Source of the DNA: Sphingomonadales bacterium
GTDB lineage: Bacteria; Pseudomonadota; Alphaproteobacteria; Sphingomonadales; Sphingomonadaceae
Direction: 5' to 3'
DNA: 64,000 nt
NCBI GenBank assembly: GCA_027483465.1
Contig: JAIXUQ010000115.1
Location: 1 to 64,000 of the forward strand
Both the position numbers and the translations under genes were made by a program. Each line of letters begins with the position of its first letter. Within the stretch, counting starts at the first letter, position 1. The notes under the pieces were generated by a model. That model ran no database searches. It was not told where the DNA came from and saw only the letters and a program-made list of their open reading frames with translations. Shown here piece by piece: positions 49,631 through 58,224 of the stretch.

Positions 49631-50185
49631 GTGTTGTCCAGCCTCCCCAATCTGCTCACCCTGTCGCGCATCCTGGCGGTGCCCGGCCTGGTGGCGCTGA
49701 TGTGGGGCAGCAATCCGTGGGAATGGCTGGCGGCCTGGGCGCTCTATGCGCTGGCGGCGATCACGGATTATTTCGATGGCTATCTCGCCCGCAGCTGGGG
49801 CACGGTGTCCAAGATCGGCCAGTTCCTCGATCCGATTGCCGACAAGATCATGGTCGCCGCTGTCATCGTCATGCTGGTGGATGCGCAGGTGCTGCACGGC
49901 TGGAGCGTGATTGCCGGCCTCGTTATCCTGCTGCGCGAAATCTTCGTCTCGGGCCTGCGCGAATATCTGGCCGGCCTGTCCGTCTCGGTGCCGGTCAGCC
50001 AGTTGGCGAAATGGAAAACCACGGCGCAGTTGCTGTCGTTGGGGGCGCTGATCCTGGTGGGTGCACAGCCGTTGATGCCGTGGCTGCCGGCGCTGGAGGT
50101 TGGCCTCATCTCCCTGTGGATCGCGGCCATCCTCACGCTGATCACCGGCTATGATTATCTGCGTGTTGGCCTGAAGCATATGTGA
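49631..50185 (+). CDS. pgsA: CDP-diacylglycerol-glycerol-3-phosphate 3-phosphatidyltransferase
   Basis: A 184-residue integral membrane enzyme making phosphatidylglycerol phosphate. The CDP-alcohol phosphotransferase motif D-G-x2-A-R-x8-G-x3-D-x3-D is complete in DYFDGYLARSWGTVSK and GQFLDPIADK. The start is GTG at 49631 (MLSSLPNLLTLSRI) with GAAGGG just upstream; no in-frame ATG fits. Its stop overlaps the moaD start by one base, so lipid and molybdopterin genes are co-transcribed here. Confidence 0.92.
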   Translation: MLSSLPNLLTLSRILAVPGLVALMWGSNPWEWLAAWALYALAAITDYFDGYLARSWGTVSKIGQFLDPIADKIMVAAVIVMLVDAQVLHGWSVIAGLVILLREIFVSGLREYLAGLSVSVPVSQLAKWKTTAQLLSLGALILVGAQPLMPWLPALEVGLISLWIAAILTLITGYDYLRVGLKHM

Positions 50186-50439
50186 TGGTGGACCTGCTCT
50201 ATTTTGCCTGGGTGCGCGAGATGATCGGTGTGGAATCCGAACGCCTTGCCCAGCCCGCTGCGGTCACCACGGTGGCCGCCCTGCTCGATTGGCTCGCCAC
50301 CCGCAGCCCCGGCCACGCTGCCGCACTGGCTGATCGCACCCGCATCCGCGTGGCGGTGGACCAGCGCTTTGCCACGCCCGACACGCCGCTCGCCGGCGCG
50401 CGCGAGATCGCCATCTTCCCGCCGGTGACGGGCGGGTGA
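50185..50439 (+). CDS. moaD: Molybdopterin synthase small subunit
   Basis: An 84-residue ubiquitin-fold sulfur carrier (LLYFAWVREMIGVESERLA at the start) ending in the essential Gly-Gly (FPPVTGG), which carries the thiocarboxylate used to build the dithiolene of molybdopterin. It lies directly upstream of moaE, and its start overlaps the pgsA stop. Confidence 0.92.
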   Translation: MVDLLYFAWVREMIGVESERLAQPAAVTTVAALLDWLATRSPGHAAALADRTRIRVAVDQRFATPDTPLAGAREIAIFPPVTGG

Positions 50440-50450
50440 TCGGGGGGCGG

Positions 50451-50894
50451 ATGATCAGCGCAAGCCTGCAAGCTGGCCCGTTCGATGCCGCGGCCGAGCA
50501 GGCAGCGCTGCTCGCCGGCCGCACCGATCTGGGCGCGGCCGTGCAATTCACCGGGCTGGTGCGCGCCGATGCCGGCCTGATCGCGCTCACGCTTGAACAT
50601 TATCCGGCGATGACCCTGGCCCAGATGCAGGCGATTGCCGACCAGGCCGCCGCGCGCTGGCCCGGCGTTGCCGGCCGCATCATCCACCGCCACGGCCGGC
50701 TGCGGCCCGGCGAGACTATCGTGCTGGTCACCACCGCCAGCGCCCATCGCGGCGATGCCTTTGCCGCCGCCGAATTTCTGATGGACTGGCTGAAGACCGC
50801 GGCCCCGTTCTGGAAGCGCGAAGAATGGGCCGATGGCACGACGCGCTGGGTGGAGGCCCGATCCAGCGACGATGCCGCGGCCGAACGCTGGTGA
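50451..50894 (+). CDS. moaE: Molybdopterin synthase large subunit
   Basis: A 147-residue MoaE that receives sulfur from MoaD and converts precursor Z (cPMP) to molybdopterin. QFTGLVRAD, TLEHYPAMT, IIHRHGRLRPGE and PFWKREEW (catalytic Lys) are all present. The start is ATG 50451 behind GGGGGGCGG; a GTG at 50436 that would overlap the moaD stop is an alternative. The upstream moa genes are not in the window. Confidence 0.93.
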   Translation: MISASLQAGPFDAAAEQAALLAGRTDLGAAVQFTGLVRADAGLIALTLEHYPAMTLAQMQAIADQAAARWPGVAGRIIHRHGRLRPGETIVLVTTASAHRGDAFAAAEFLMDWLKTAAPFWKREEWADGTTRWVEARSSDDAAAERW

Positions 50895-51000
50895 GATGCC
50901 CGGCAGACATGTCACACACGTAATGTCCCCTAAACGGAACCGCGCCGCGCGGTGGTAGTATTGCGGGCATGGTCGTCCCGACCAGGGGGAGAAGACTGCC

Positions 51001-51879
51001 ATGCGCAAGATCAACATGGTTCGCCTGTGGACGCTCACCGCCATGGCGGCAATGGCCGTGTCGCCCGTGCAGGCTGTGATCATCGCCGGGGGCGCAGCCA
51101 GCCTGGCAAGCACGCCCACGCCCACGCCAACGCCAACGCCAACGCCGCCACCACCACCGCCGCCACCACCGCCGCCGCCAAAACCGCCAAAACCGCCGCC
51201 CACCGAGAAATATGATCTCAGGATCGGCCTGTCGTTTCAGGACACGCTCACCAGCGGAACAGTGAATGTCGATGCGACGGCCACGGGCTTCGTGCCGGCA
51301 CTCAGCAGCGAATATCTCAACACCCGCATCATCGGCACGCTGTCCACACCGCTGCATCTTGGCGATCTGCGCGATGGGCGCATCGATCCCGGTTTCATCG
51401 GCGATCCGCGCCTTGCCCTCAAGCTCACCACCACGCTGGACAGCGTCTACAGCCCCTACATCATACCCTCGCTCAGTGCCGAACTCGCTTCGGCCCTGTC
51501 TGATCTCGATCCCGGCCGCGGCGATGGCGGCCCCACGGCACGGCTGTTCCTCAGCGTCCAGCCCGGGCCCAACGTGCCGCTGCTCGGCCGCTTGCGCACC
51601 AGCCTCAATTTCGGCGTTCAGACCGAACATGTCGGCGGCGATGAGCGCACCAGCGTCTATGGCGCACTTGATCTGGCCGGCCTGTGCTTCGGCTCCACGC
51701 GCTTCCGCAGTCTGGCGCCGGCCTATGATTGCGAATTTGACCGGTTTGATTTCCGGCTGTTCGCCAATGGCGTTCCGGAACCAGGCACGTGGTTGCTGCT
51801 GATCACCGGCTTTGGCCTTGTTGGCGCCACGCTGCGGGCGCAGCGCCGGGCAGGCCATTCCCCCGGTGCGGCGCCCTGA
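51001..51879 (+). CDS. PEP-CTERM secreted protein 3 with Thr-Pro/poly-Pro linker
   Basis: A 292-residue exported protein. After a signal peptide (to about residue 25) comes a Thr-Pro then poly-Pro linker (about 38-67). A beta-rich domain of unknown function follows, and the C-terminal sorting tail is VPEPGTWLLLITGFGLVGAT followed by Arg residues. GGGGGAGAAG precedes the ATG. The rigid linker would hold the domain away from the signal region or envelope. No exosortase gene is in the window. Confidence 0.82.
   Translation: MRKINMVRLWTLTAMAAMAVSPVQAVIIAGGAASLASTPTPTPTPTPTPPPPPPPPPPPPKPPKPPPTEKYDLRIGLSFQDTLTSGTVNVDATATGFVPALSSEYLNTRIIGTLSTPLHLGDLRDGRIDPGFIGDPRLALKLTTTLDSVYSPYIIPSLSAELASALSDLDPGRGDGGPTARLFLSVQPGPNVPLLGRLRTSLNFGVQTEHVGGDERTSVYGALDLAGLCFGSTRFRSLAPAYDCEFDRFDFRLFANGVPEPGTWLLLITGFGLVGATLRAQRRAGHSPGAAP
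51112..51202 (+). repeat. Simple-sequence repeat coding for the Thr-Pro/Pro linker
   Basis: Six units of ACGCC followed by C, A or G (51112-51147) run into CCA/CCG codon repeats. It codes for the Thr-Pro and poly-Pro linker of the PEP-CTERM protein. Hexamer and triplet units keep frame on expansion or contraction, so linker length could vary between strains. Confidence 0.85.
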
Positions 51880-51923
51880 TGCGGCAGGGTGCAGTGGCCG
51901 CGCGGTTCTGATAAGCCGGTGGC

Positions 51924-52505
51924 ATGTCCAGCCCGTCCGCCCGCGTCCTTGTTCTTGATGGCCATCCCGACGGCTCGTCGCTGTGCAGCGCGCTGGCGGT
52001 GGCCGCCGCCGAAGCGGCGCGGGCGCGCGGGGCGGAAGTGCGGCTGGTCAGCCTGTCGGCCATGCAGTTCGATCCCAATCTGGCCAACGGCTACAAGAGC
52101 CGGATGCCGCACGAGCCTGATCTGGAAGCCGTGCTGGCCGATATCCGCTGGTGTGACACGTTCATCCTTGTCCACCCCCTGTGGTGGGGGGCGGCCCCGG
52201 CCAAGCTGAAAGGCCTGTTTGACCGGCTGTTCCTGCCCGGCATCGCCTTTGCCTATGAAGGCGACGGGCATTTTCCGAAGAAATTGTTTGAAGGCCGCAC
52301 CGCCCGCGTGCTGATCACTGCCGACACGCCGCCCTGGTATCTGTGGCTGGGCTATCGCAACGGCTGGCTGAACGTGCTGCGGCGCCAGATCCTCGATTTC
52401 GTCGGCCTGAAGGTGACGCAGATGAAGGTGGTGGGCACCATCCGCGATGCCACCCCGGCACGGATCGAACAATTTTTCGCGGTGGCGCGCCGGCTGGCGG
52501 GTTAG
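51924..52505 (+). CDS. Flavodoxin-fold NAD(P)H quinone oxidoreductase
   Basis: A 193-residue member of the NQO1/MdaB/KefF-type family. LVLDGHPDGSSLCSALA is the FMN phosphate loop, ILVHPLWWGAAPAKLKGLFD is the family hallmark and TADTPPWYLWLGY the active-site loop. It would reduce quinones by two electrons, limiting redox stress from aromatic metabolism. Its TAG stop is contributed by the left arm of the inverted-repeat element at 52502. Confidence 0.87.
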   Translation: MSSPSARVLVLDGHPDGSSLCSALAVAAAEAARARGAEVRLVSLSAMQFDPNLANGYKSRMPHEPDLEAVLADIRWCDTFILVHPLWWGAAPAKLKGLFDRLFLPGIAFAYEGDGHFPKKLFEGRTARVLITADTPPWYLWLGYRNGWLNVLRRQILDFVGLKVTQMKVVGTIRDATPARIEQFFAVARRLAG

Positions 52506-52695
52506 AGCGGTTTCCGGGCAATCTGGATCGCCAGCACGGAGCCGATTTTGGTTCGGTGCAAGGAGCAAGGAGGGCGCGATGCAGCGCATCGTAACCGACA
52601 CAGCGACGCTGCACCGGGCCAAAATCGGCCCGCCCCGCCAGGGGTCGCCCGCCAGGGCGATGATGGTGGTTCAGATTGCCCGGAAACCGCTCTAA
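52502..52695. repeat. 194-bp MITE-like inverted-repeat element between convergent genes
   Basis: The ends (52502-52525 and 52672-52695) are perfect 24-bp inverted repeats starting TTAGAGCGGTTTCCGGGCAA. A second pair of arms (52541-52560 and 52610-52629) matches at 18 of 20 positions, and the centre has the small palindrome GATGCAGCGCATC. There is no transposase-sized gene inside. Both flanking convergent genes stop at TAG codons within the terminal repeats. It may be a MITE or a dispersed intergenic repeat, and its RNA could act as a two-way terminator. Confidence 0.85.
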
Positions 52696-53540
52696 AGCGT
52701 GCGGATATAGCGCAGATCGGACCAGCCGGGCACGAAGCGGGCCGGCGCGGGCAGGCGGCGCAATTCACCATCAAACAGGCAGCGCAGGGTGCGGCGGCGG
52801 CCGGCGACCAGTTCGGGCGCGGTGAAGGCGGTGACGGCGGCCGCCCCGCGCCAATCGCCCAGCAGCCAGTTCACCGCCACCGCCATGGCATCGCCCAGGC
52901 CGCGCCCGGAAAACAGCGCGATTTCAAGCCCCTGGGCCGATGGCATGACCAGCACGCCGGGGTGGCGGCCGGGCTGGCCGGCCACCTTCACCCCGCCCAG
53001 AAAGCCGCGTGCCAGCGCCAGCCGCACCGCCTGCCACACCCGCCACAACCGGCCGTGCCGGGCATTCTCGCGCGCCCTGGCCCAGCGGGTGAGCGGGCCG
53101 ATGATGATCCGGCAATGGCTGATGTGGCCGCCGGCGCGCACCACCGGCACATGGGTGAGGCAGCCCTGCCCCGCCGCCGCCACGATGGCCTCCACCCCGG
53201 TATCGCCGTGCAGGGCGCGCGGCAGCAGGTTCATGGTGCCGCCGGGCAGCGCCAGAAACTGCCCCTCCCAGCCGGCGGCCGCCGCAGCGGCGGCACCCAG
53301 CGTGCCATCGCCGCCCAGCACCACCAGCGTGTCGATCCCGGCGGCGGTGAGCGCGGCGGCGGTGGGCGCAGGTTCACGCGGGAAATCGCTCTGCCCGGCC
53401 AGCCGCGCCCCGGCCGCCGCCAGCGCCGCCAGCAGCGCGGTGATGCGGCCATCATCGGTGGAACGGCTGGTGCGGTTGGCCACCAGCCACACGGCCCCCA
53501 GCGGGCGGGCAGGTTCGGGCGGGCGGGGCGCAGGCGTCAT
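52692..53540 (-). CDS. Diacylglycerol-kinase-family lipid kinase
   Basis: A 282-residue protein with the DAGK catalytic signature: VVLGGDGTLG (nucleotide loop) and ALPGGTMNLLPRAL. The N-terminal half is the kinase fold and the C-terminal half a beta-sandwich (KVAGQPGRHPGVLV). It would phosphorylate diacylglycerol, sphingoid bases or a related lipid; sphingolipid use is attractive in this order but unproven. The start is ATG 53540. Its TAG stop lies in the right terminal repeat of the 52502 element. Confidence 0.83.
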   Translation of the reverse strand: MTPAPRPPEPARPLGAVWLVANRTSRSTDDGRITALLAALAAAGARLAGQSDFPREPAPTAAALTAAGIDTLVVLGGDGTLGAAAAAAAGWEGQFLALPGGTMNLLPRALHGDTGVEAIVAAAGQGCLTHVPVVRAGGHISHCRIIIGPLTRWARARENARHGRLWRVWQAVRLALARGFLGGVKVAGQPGRHPGVLVMPSAQGLEIALFSGRGLGDAMAVAVNWLLGDWRGAAAVTAFTAPELVAGRRRTLRCLFDGELRRLPAPARFVPGWSDLRYIRTL

Positions 53541-53706
53541 CGCCCGGCATGTGGGGCGGGCGGGGGGCCCGGTCAATGCCTGGCCCCCTGTCCTACAGCC
53601 GGGGTTTCGCGCTATGGTTCTGCCATGGCCGAACCGGGGCGGCCGGAAAATCGCTGGAATCGGTCAGGATCGTCCAAACTGTCAAAACTGGTGCGGGGTG
53701 GGCGCC

Positions 53707-55353
53707 TTACAGCTTGGCGCTCAACTCCTTGATTTCCTTGTTCAAGATGCGATCATTGTCGCTATAGTCCATCGGGCAGTCGATCAGGTGCACGCCGGGC
53801 GTGTTGAGGCAATGATCGAGCAGGCCAGGCAGCATTTCGGCGCTGGTGACCCGGTGGCCCTTGGCACCATAGCTTTCGGCATAGGCGACGAAATCCGGGT
53901 TGCCATATTCCAGGCCCCAATCCTTGAAGCCCATGTTGGCCTGTTTCCAGCGGATCATGCCATAGCTGCCATCATTGAGGATCAGCACGGTGATGTTGAG
54001 CCCCAGGCGGACGGCGGTTTCCATCTCCTGGCTGTTCATCATGAAGCCGCCATCGCCGCACACCGCCAGCACCTTGCGATCAGGATAGACCATGTTGCTG
54101 GCCATGGCCGATGGCAGGCCGGCGCCCATGGTGGCCAGCGCGTTGTCGAGCAGCACGGTGTTGGGCCGGTAGGCGGTATAGTTGCGGGCAAACCAGATCT
54201 TGTAGACCCCGTTGTCCAGCGCGATGATCCCGTCTTCCGGCATGGCCTTGCGGATTTCGCTGACCAGATATTGCGGATAGATTGGGAAGCGGGCATCGCC
54301 TACCGCGGCATCGCGGTGGACCACTTCGGCGGCACGGGCGGCCAGCATGGCGGCGAAATCCCAGTGCGGCTGCCGGGCCACCTGCTGGCCCAGTTGCCAC
54401 ACGGCGTTGGCGATATCGCCCACCACCTCTACTTGCGGGAAATAGACCGGGTCCACCTCGGCCGATTTCACGCTCATGTGGATCACGGTCGTCTCGTTGC
54501 CGTTCATGAAGAAGGGCGGCTTTTCGATCACGTCATGCCCGATGTTGACGATGACATCGGCCTTGCGGATCGCGGCATGAACGAAATCGCCGGCCGAAAG
54601 CGCCGCGCAGCCCAGGAACAGCGGGTGGCGCTCGTCCACCACGCCCTTGCCCAGTTGCGTCGTCAGGAAGGGAATGCCGGTCTTGTCGATGAACTCCAAA
54701 AGCATCTTGGAGGTCATGGTGCGGTTGGCACCGGCGCCGATCACCAGAATGGGGGCCTTGGCACCTTCAATGGCGCGGGCGGCCATCGCCACCGCCTTGG
54801 CATCGGCCAGCGGGCGGCGGACATAGCTGGGCTTGAACGGCACCGCGTCGGTCGGATCATGGGCGATGTCTTCGGGCAGTTCCAGATGGGTGGCGCCGGG
54901 CTTTTCCTCCTGCGCCAGCCGGAACGCCTCCCGGGTGCGGGCCGGGATATTGTCGGCACTGGCCAGTTGGTGGGTGTATTTGGTGATCGGCCGCATCATG
55001 TCGACCACGTCGAGGATCTGGAAACGGCCCTGCTTGCTCTTCTTGATCGGCTTTTGCCCGGTGATCATCAGCATCGGCATGCCGCCCAGAAAGGCATAGG
55101 CGGCGGCGGTGACAAAATTGGTGGCGCCGGGCCCCAGCGTGGCCACGCACACCCCGGCCTTGCCGGTGTGGCGGCCATAGGTGGCGGCCATGAAACCGGC
55201 GCCCTGTTCGTGGCGGGTGAGGATCAGCTTGATCTTGGTGGAACGTTCCAGGCTGTCGAGAAAATCGAGATTCTCCTCGCCGGGCACGCCAAACACATAT
55301 TCGCAGCCCTCTTCCTCAAGGCATTGCACCAGCAGGTCAGATGCTTTGGTCAT
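53707..55353 (-). CDS. Acetolactate synthase-like ThDP enzyme (AlsS type)
   Basis: A 548-residue thiamine diphosphate enzyme. The catalytic glutamate is in LTRHEQGAGFMA, and the ThDP/Mg motif is CGDGGFMMNSQEMETAVRLG. ALDNGVYKIWFARNY, where biosynthetic enzymes have a different active-site loop, and the absence of a regulatory subunit gene point to the catabolic AlsS-like branch, although closely related carboligases cannot be excluded. It is 3 bp from the upstream DUF4188 gene, so both form one unit. No acetolactate decarboxylase is nearby. Confidence 0.83.
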   Translation of the reverse strand: MTKASDLLVQCLEEEGCEYVFGVPGEENLDFLDSLERSTKIKLILTRHEQGAGFMAATYGRHTGKAGVCVATLGPGATNFVTAAAYAFLGGMPMLMITGQKPIKKSKQGRFQILDVVDMMRPITKYTHQLASADNIPARTREAFRLAQEEKPGATHLELPEDIAHDPTDAVPFKPSYVRRPLADAKAVAMAARAIEGAKAPILVIGAGANRTMTSKMLLEFIDKTGIPFLTTQLGKGVVDERHPLFLGCAALSAGDFVHAAIRKADVIVNIGHDVIEKPPFFMNGNETTVIHMSVKSAEVDPVYFPQVEVVGDIANAVWQLGQQVARQPHWDFAAMLAARAAEVVHRDAAVGDARFPIYPQYLVSEIRKAMPEDGIIALDNGVYKIWFARNYTAYRPNTVLLDNALATMGAGLPSAMASNMVYPDRKVLAVCGDGGFMMNSQEMETAVRLGLNITVLILNDGSYGMIRWKQANMGFKDWGLEYGNPDFVAYAESYGAKGHRVTSAEMLPGLLDHCLNTPGVHLIDCPMDYSDNDRILNKEIKELSAKL

Positions 55354-55356
55354 CGC

Positions 55357-55848
55357 TCATTCCCCTGTTTTCAACTGCACCTGACGGCGCCCGTCGGCCC
55401 GGGCCCTGGGGCCCACCGCATCGTGGAGGGTGCCGGCGCGGCCCAGGCCCCACGCCGGCATATTGTTGTAAACACTCTCATACTGGCCCGGTTGGACCAG
55501 ATAGGTCTCGTGCCAGATGCCCACATCGCCGTTGGAACCCACTGCCTGGTTGAAGCGTTGCCAGGCCGGCAGGTGCAGTTGGTCACGGGATGTGGCAAAG
55601 GCTTGCAGGGCTTCGTGGCTGCGCCAATACTGCACCAGCATCGTGGCCGGAAAGCCGAAGTGGGTGCGGTTGTGCAGCAGGCCCAGTTCCGGCCGGCGCG
55701 ACAATTCGGCGATCATCGGCCCCATCGCCATGAAGGTTGGCAGCCAACTGTTCGGTTTCCACAGCCGGTTGATGCGGATGCCGATCAGGAACAGCACGAA
55801 CGGGCCATCGATTTCGGCGCACACCCGGCGATCGATGATCCCGTTCAC
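55357..55848 (-). CDS. DUF4188 protein (haem-monooxygenase-like fold)
   Basis: A 163-residue protein with the DUF4188 pattern: FVLFLIGIRINRLWKPNSWL, LVQYWRSHEALQAFA and GIWHETYLV. Distant relatives are small antibiotic-biosynthesis-type monooxygenases. The role is unknown. It precedes the acetolactate-synthase-like gene by 3 bp and follows gdhA by 24 bp, so it may be expressed with either. Confidence 0.75.
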   Translation of the reverse strand: MNGIIDRRVCAEIDGPFVLFLIGIRINRLWKPNSWLPTFMAMGPMIAELSRRPELGLLHNRTHFGFPATMLVQYWRSHEALQAFATSRDQLHLPAWQRFNQAVGSNGDVGIWHETYLVQPGQYESVYNNMPAWGLGRAGTLHDAVGPRARADGRRQVQLKTGE

Positions 55849-55872
55849 GGCTGGCCTCCTGCCCGGCTGCCC

Positions 55873-57231
55873 TCACACCACCCCAAAGGCCAGCATGGCA
55901 TCGGCGACCTTCTTGAAGCCGGCGATGTTGGCGCCCTTCACATAGTCGGTGTAGCCGCCGCCCTGGCCGCCATATTCCAGGCAGCGGTCATGGATGCCGC
56001 GCATGATGTCCCGCAGCATCTCCTGCAGTTCCTCTTCCTTCCAGCTCATGCGGGCGCTGTTCTGGCTCATTTCTAGGCCCGACACGGCAACACCACCGGC
56101 ATTGCTGGCCTTGCCGGGGGCATAGAGGATCTTCGCTGCCTTGAAGATGTGCACGCCATCCAGATCGGTGGGCATGTTGGCGCCTTCGGCCACCGCGATG
56201 CAGCCGTTCTTCAGCAGCGTCCTGGCCTCCTCGCCATTCAGTTCATTCTGGGTGGCGCAGGGCAGCGCCAGGTCGCAAGCCACACCCCACGGCCGCGCGC
56301 CGCCGCCATGGAAGCTGGCCCCCTTGAACTCATTCACATATTCCGAAATCCGGCCACGACGGACATTCTTCAATTCCTTCACCCAGTCGATCTTTTCCTG
56401 GCTGATGCCGTCGGGGTCGTGGATGAAGCCTTCCGAATCGGAAAGCGTCAGCACTTTGCCGCCCAGTTGCACGATCTTTTCGGCGGCATGGGTGGCAACG
56501 TTGCCCGAACCGGAAATCACCGCTGTCTTGCCGGCGACGTCCATGCCCTTGGCGGTCAGCATGTTCTGCAGGAAATAGACCGCGCCATAACCGGTGGCCT
56601 CGGTGCGGATCAGGCTGCCGCCCCATTCCAGCCCCTTGCCGGTGAGCACGCCGGTGAAATGGTTGGTAATGCGCTTGTACTGGCCGAACATGAAGCCGAT
56701 CTCGCGCCCGCCCACGCCGATATCACCGGCCGGCACGTCCACATCGGCGCCGATGTGGCGATACAGCTCGGTCATGAAGCTCTGGCAGAAGCGCATGATT
56801 TCATTCACGCTCTTGCCCTTGGGGTTGAAGTTGGAGCCACCCTTGCCGCCGCCCATCGGCAGGCCGGTGAGGGCGTTCTTGAACGTCTGTTCAAAGGCCA
56901 GGAATTTCAGCACGCTTTCGGTGACGCTGGGGTGAAAGCGGATGCCACCCTTGTAGGGGCCGATGGCGTTGTTGTTCTGCACGCGCCAGCCGCGCTGCAC
57001 GCGGATATTGCCCTTGTCATCAGCCCAGCACACGCGGAACGACACCACCCGGTCAGGCTCGGCGATGCGGCGCAGGATCTGGGCCTCATGGTATTTCACC
57101 TTGTCGCCCATGAAATCGAAAATATCCTCGGCCACCTCCTGCACGGCCTGCACGAATTCCGGCTGGCCCGGGTTGCGGCGCTTCACGCCTTCAACAAACC
57201 CATTGAGATCGACATGTTCATTGACGCCCAT
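55873..57231 (-). CDS. gdhA: NADP-type glutamate dehydrogenase
   Basis: A 452-residue hexameric-type glutamate dehydrogenase assimilating ammonia into glutamate. GPYKGGIRFHPSV, PMGGGKGGSNFNPKG (catalytic lysine region), PAGDIGVGGREIGFMFGQYK and the Rossmann motif ISGSGNVATHAAE are all present. Length and these motifs match the small 50-kDa GdhA class, usually NADP-dependent. The 153-bp gap upstream shows no gene. Confidence 0.94.
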   Translation of the reverse strand: MGVNEHVDLNGFVEGVKRRNPGQPEFVQAVQEVAEDIFDFMGDKVKYHEAQILRRIAEPDRVVSFRVCWADDKGNIRVQRGWRVQNNNAIGPYKGGIRFHPSVTESVLKFLAFEQTFKNALTGLPMGGGKGGSNFNPKGKSVNEIMRFCQSFMTELYRHIGADVDVPAGDIGVGGREIGFMFGQYKRITNHFTGVLTGKGLEWGGSLIRTEATGYGAVYFLQNMLTAKGMDVAGKTAVISGSGNVATHAAEKIVQLGGKVLTLSDSEGFIHDPDGISQEKIDWVKELKNVRRGRISEYVNEFKGASFHGGGARPWGVACDLALPCATQNELNGEEARTLLKNGCIAVAEGANMPTDLDGVHIFKAAKILYAPGKASNAGGVAVSGLEMSQNSARMSWKEEELQEMLRDIMRGIHDRCLEYGGQGGGYTDYVKGANIAGFKKVADAMLAFGVV

Positions 57232-57384
57232 GGCATACCCCCCAGATGGCCAAGCGCAGGGCGCGCCGGCACGATCACAACATGCGCCGGCTTGAGCGCC
57301 GGTCTGTGCAGCGACAATAGGTAGCAGCCTAACAGAAATTCCGGCCGCGCAAAGGCCAATATCAGGGGAATTTTGGCAGGTGGT

Positions 57385-58224
57385 TCAGGCGCCCGCCGGG
57401 GCCAGCGCCGCCTGATGCGCAGCGATCAGGGCGCGGTCATCATGATCCCAGGGGTGAAAGCCGGGCCGCAGATAGGCCAGCCATGGCAGGGCCACCTGGC
57501 GCAGCACGCCGGGGCTGCCCAGCAGATACCACCACAGCCGCAACCGCGCCGACCAGCCGGTGATCCCGTCCTGGGCCAGAAGTTCCAGCGCATCACGCAC
57601 CCGGTTCCTCACGAAATTGCGCGAGATGCGCAGGAACACCAGGCTGCGGATGGCCCAGCGCCTGATTGGCTTCAGACCGCGTGTGACATGCATGTAGGTG
57701 TCGAAGGCGACACCCTTGTGCTCGATCTCCTCGATCGCATGCCAGGTCCACATGGCGCGGGTTTCGGCACTGGCCCCGGCAAACTGGCGGGCACCGCGTG
57801 CCAGCATGGCATGGGCAAAGATGGCGGTGAAATGCTCCAGGCTCACGGTGATCAGCAACTGCGCCACCGGATGGGCGCGGCGGGCATCGACCAGGCTGTC
57901 GGCGATGCGCTGTTCGATGGCGACGGTGTCATAGCCGGCACCGCTCACCTGATCATTGAAGGCGACATGCTCGCGGGTGTGATAGGCCTCTTGCCGCACG
58001 AAGGCGTCAATCTGGGCGGCAAGCGCCGGCGGCACATCGGCGCGGAAACGGCGCACGGTCTCGATGAAAAAGCCCTCGCCCTGCGGAAAGCTGGCAGAGA
58101 GGGCATTGTGCCAGGCGGTGGCGACCGGATCGCCGCCCAGCCACCAGCGGCCGCGCACTTCGCTGCGGCCAAAGCGCAGGTTGCGCGGCACGATGGCCAG
58201 ATCGGCAGGCGCGGCACGGTTCAT
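57385..58224 (-). CDS. Predicted metal-dependent hydrolase (PF10118-like)
   Basis: A 279-residue helical protein. Histidine/glutamate clusters likely to bind metal are EAYHTREHVAFN, VSLEHFTAIFAH and WHAIEEIEHKGVAFD, recalling ferritin-like di-iron or metal-dependent hydrolase proteins. It starts within the stop of the FKBP gene (4-bp overlap). Substrate unknown; the family is widespread in proteobacteria and not well characterised. Confidence 0.78.
   Translation of the reverse strand: MNRAAPADLAIVPRNLRFGRSEVRGRWWLGGDPVATAWHNALSASFPQGEGFFIETVRRFRADVPPALAAQIDAFVRQEAYHTREHVAFNDQVSGAGYDTVAIEQRIADSLVDARRAHPVAQLLITVSLEHFTAIFAHAMLARGARQFAGASAETRAMWTWHAIEEIEHKGVAFDTYMHVTRGLKPIRRWAIRSLVFLRISRNFVRNRVRDALELLAQDGITGWSARLRLWWYLLGSPGVLRQVALPWLAYLRPGFHPWDHDDRALIAAHQAALAPAGA

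Noticed and set aside
51112-51202. Possible CRISPR-like or regulatory tandem repeat
   Set aside because: Units of 6 and 3 bp are codon repeats inside a coding region; there are no spacers.
52789-56076. Open frame of about 1095 codons on the plus strand opposite the lipid kinase, acetolactate-synthase-like and gdhA genes
   Set aside because: It crosses three well-supported genes and gaps on the other strand and has low-complexity shadow composition; it is not a real giant protein.
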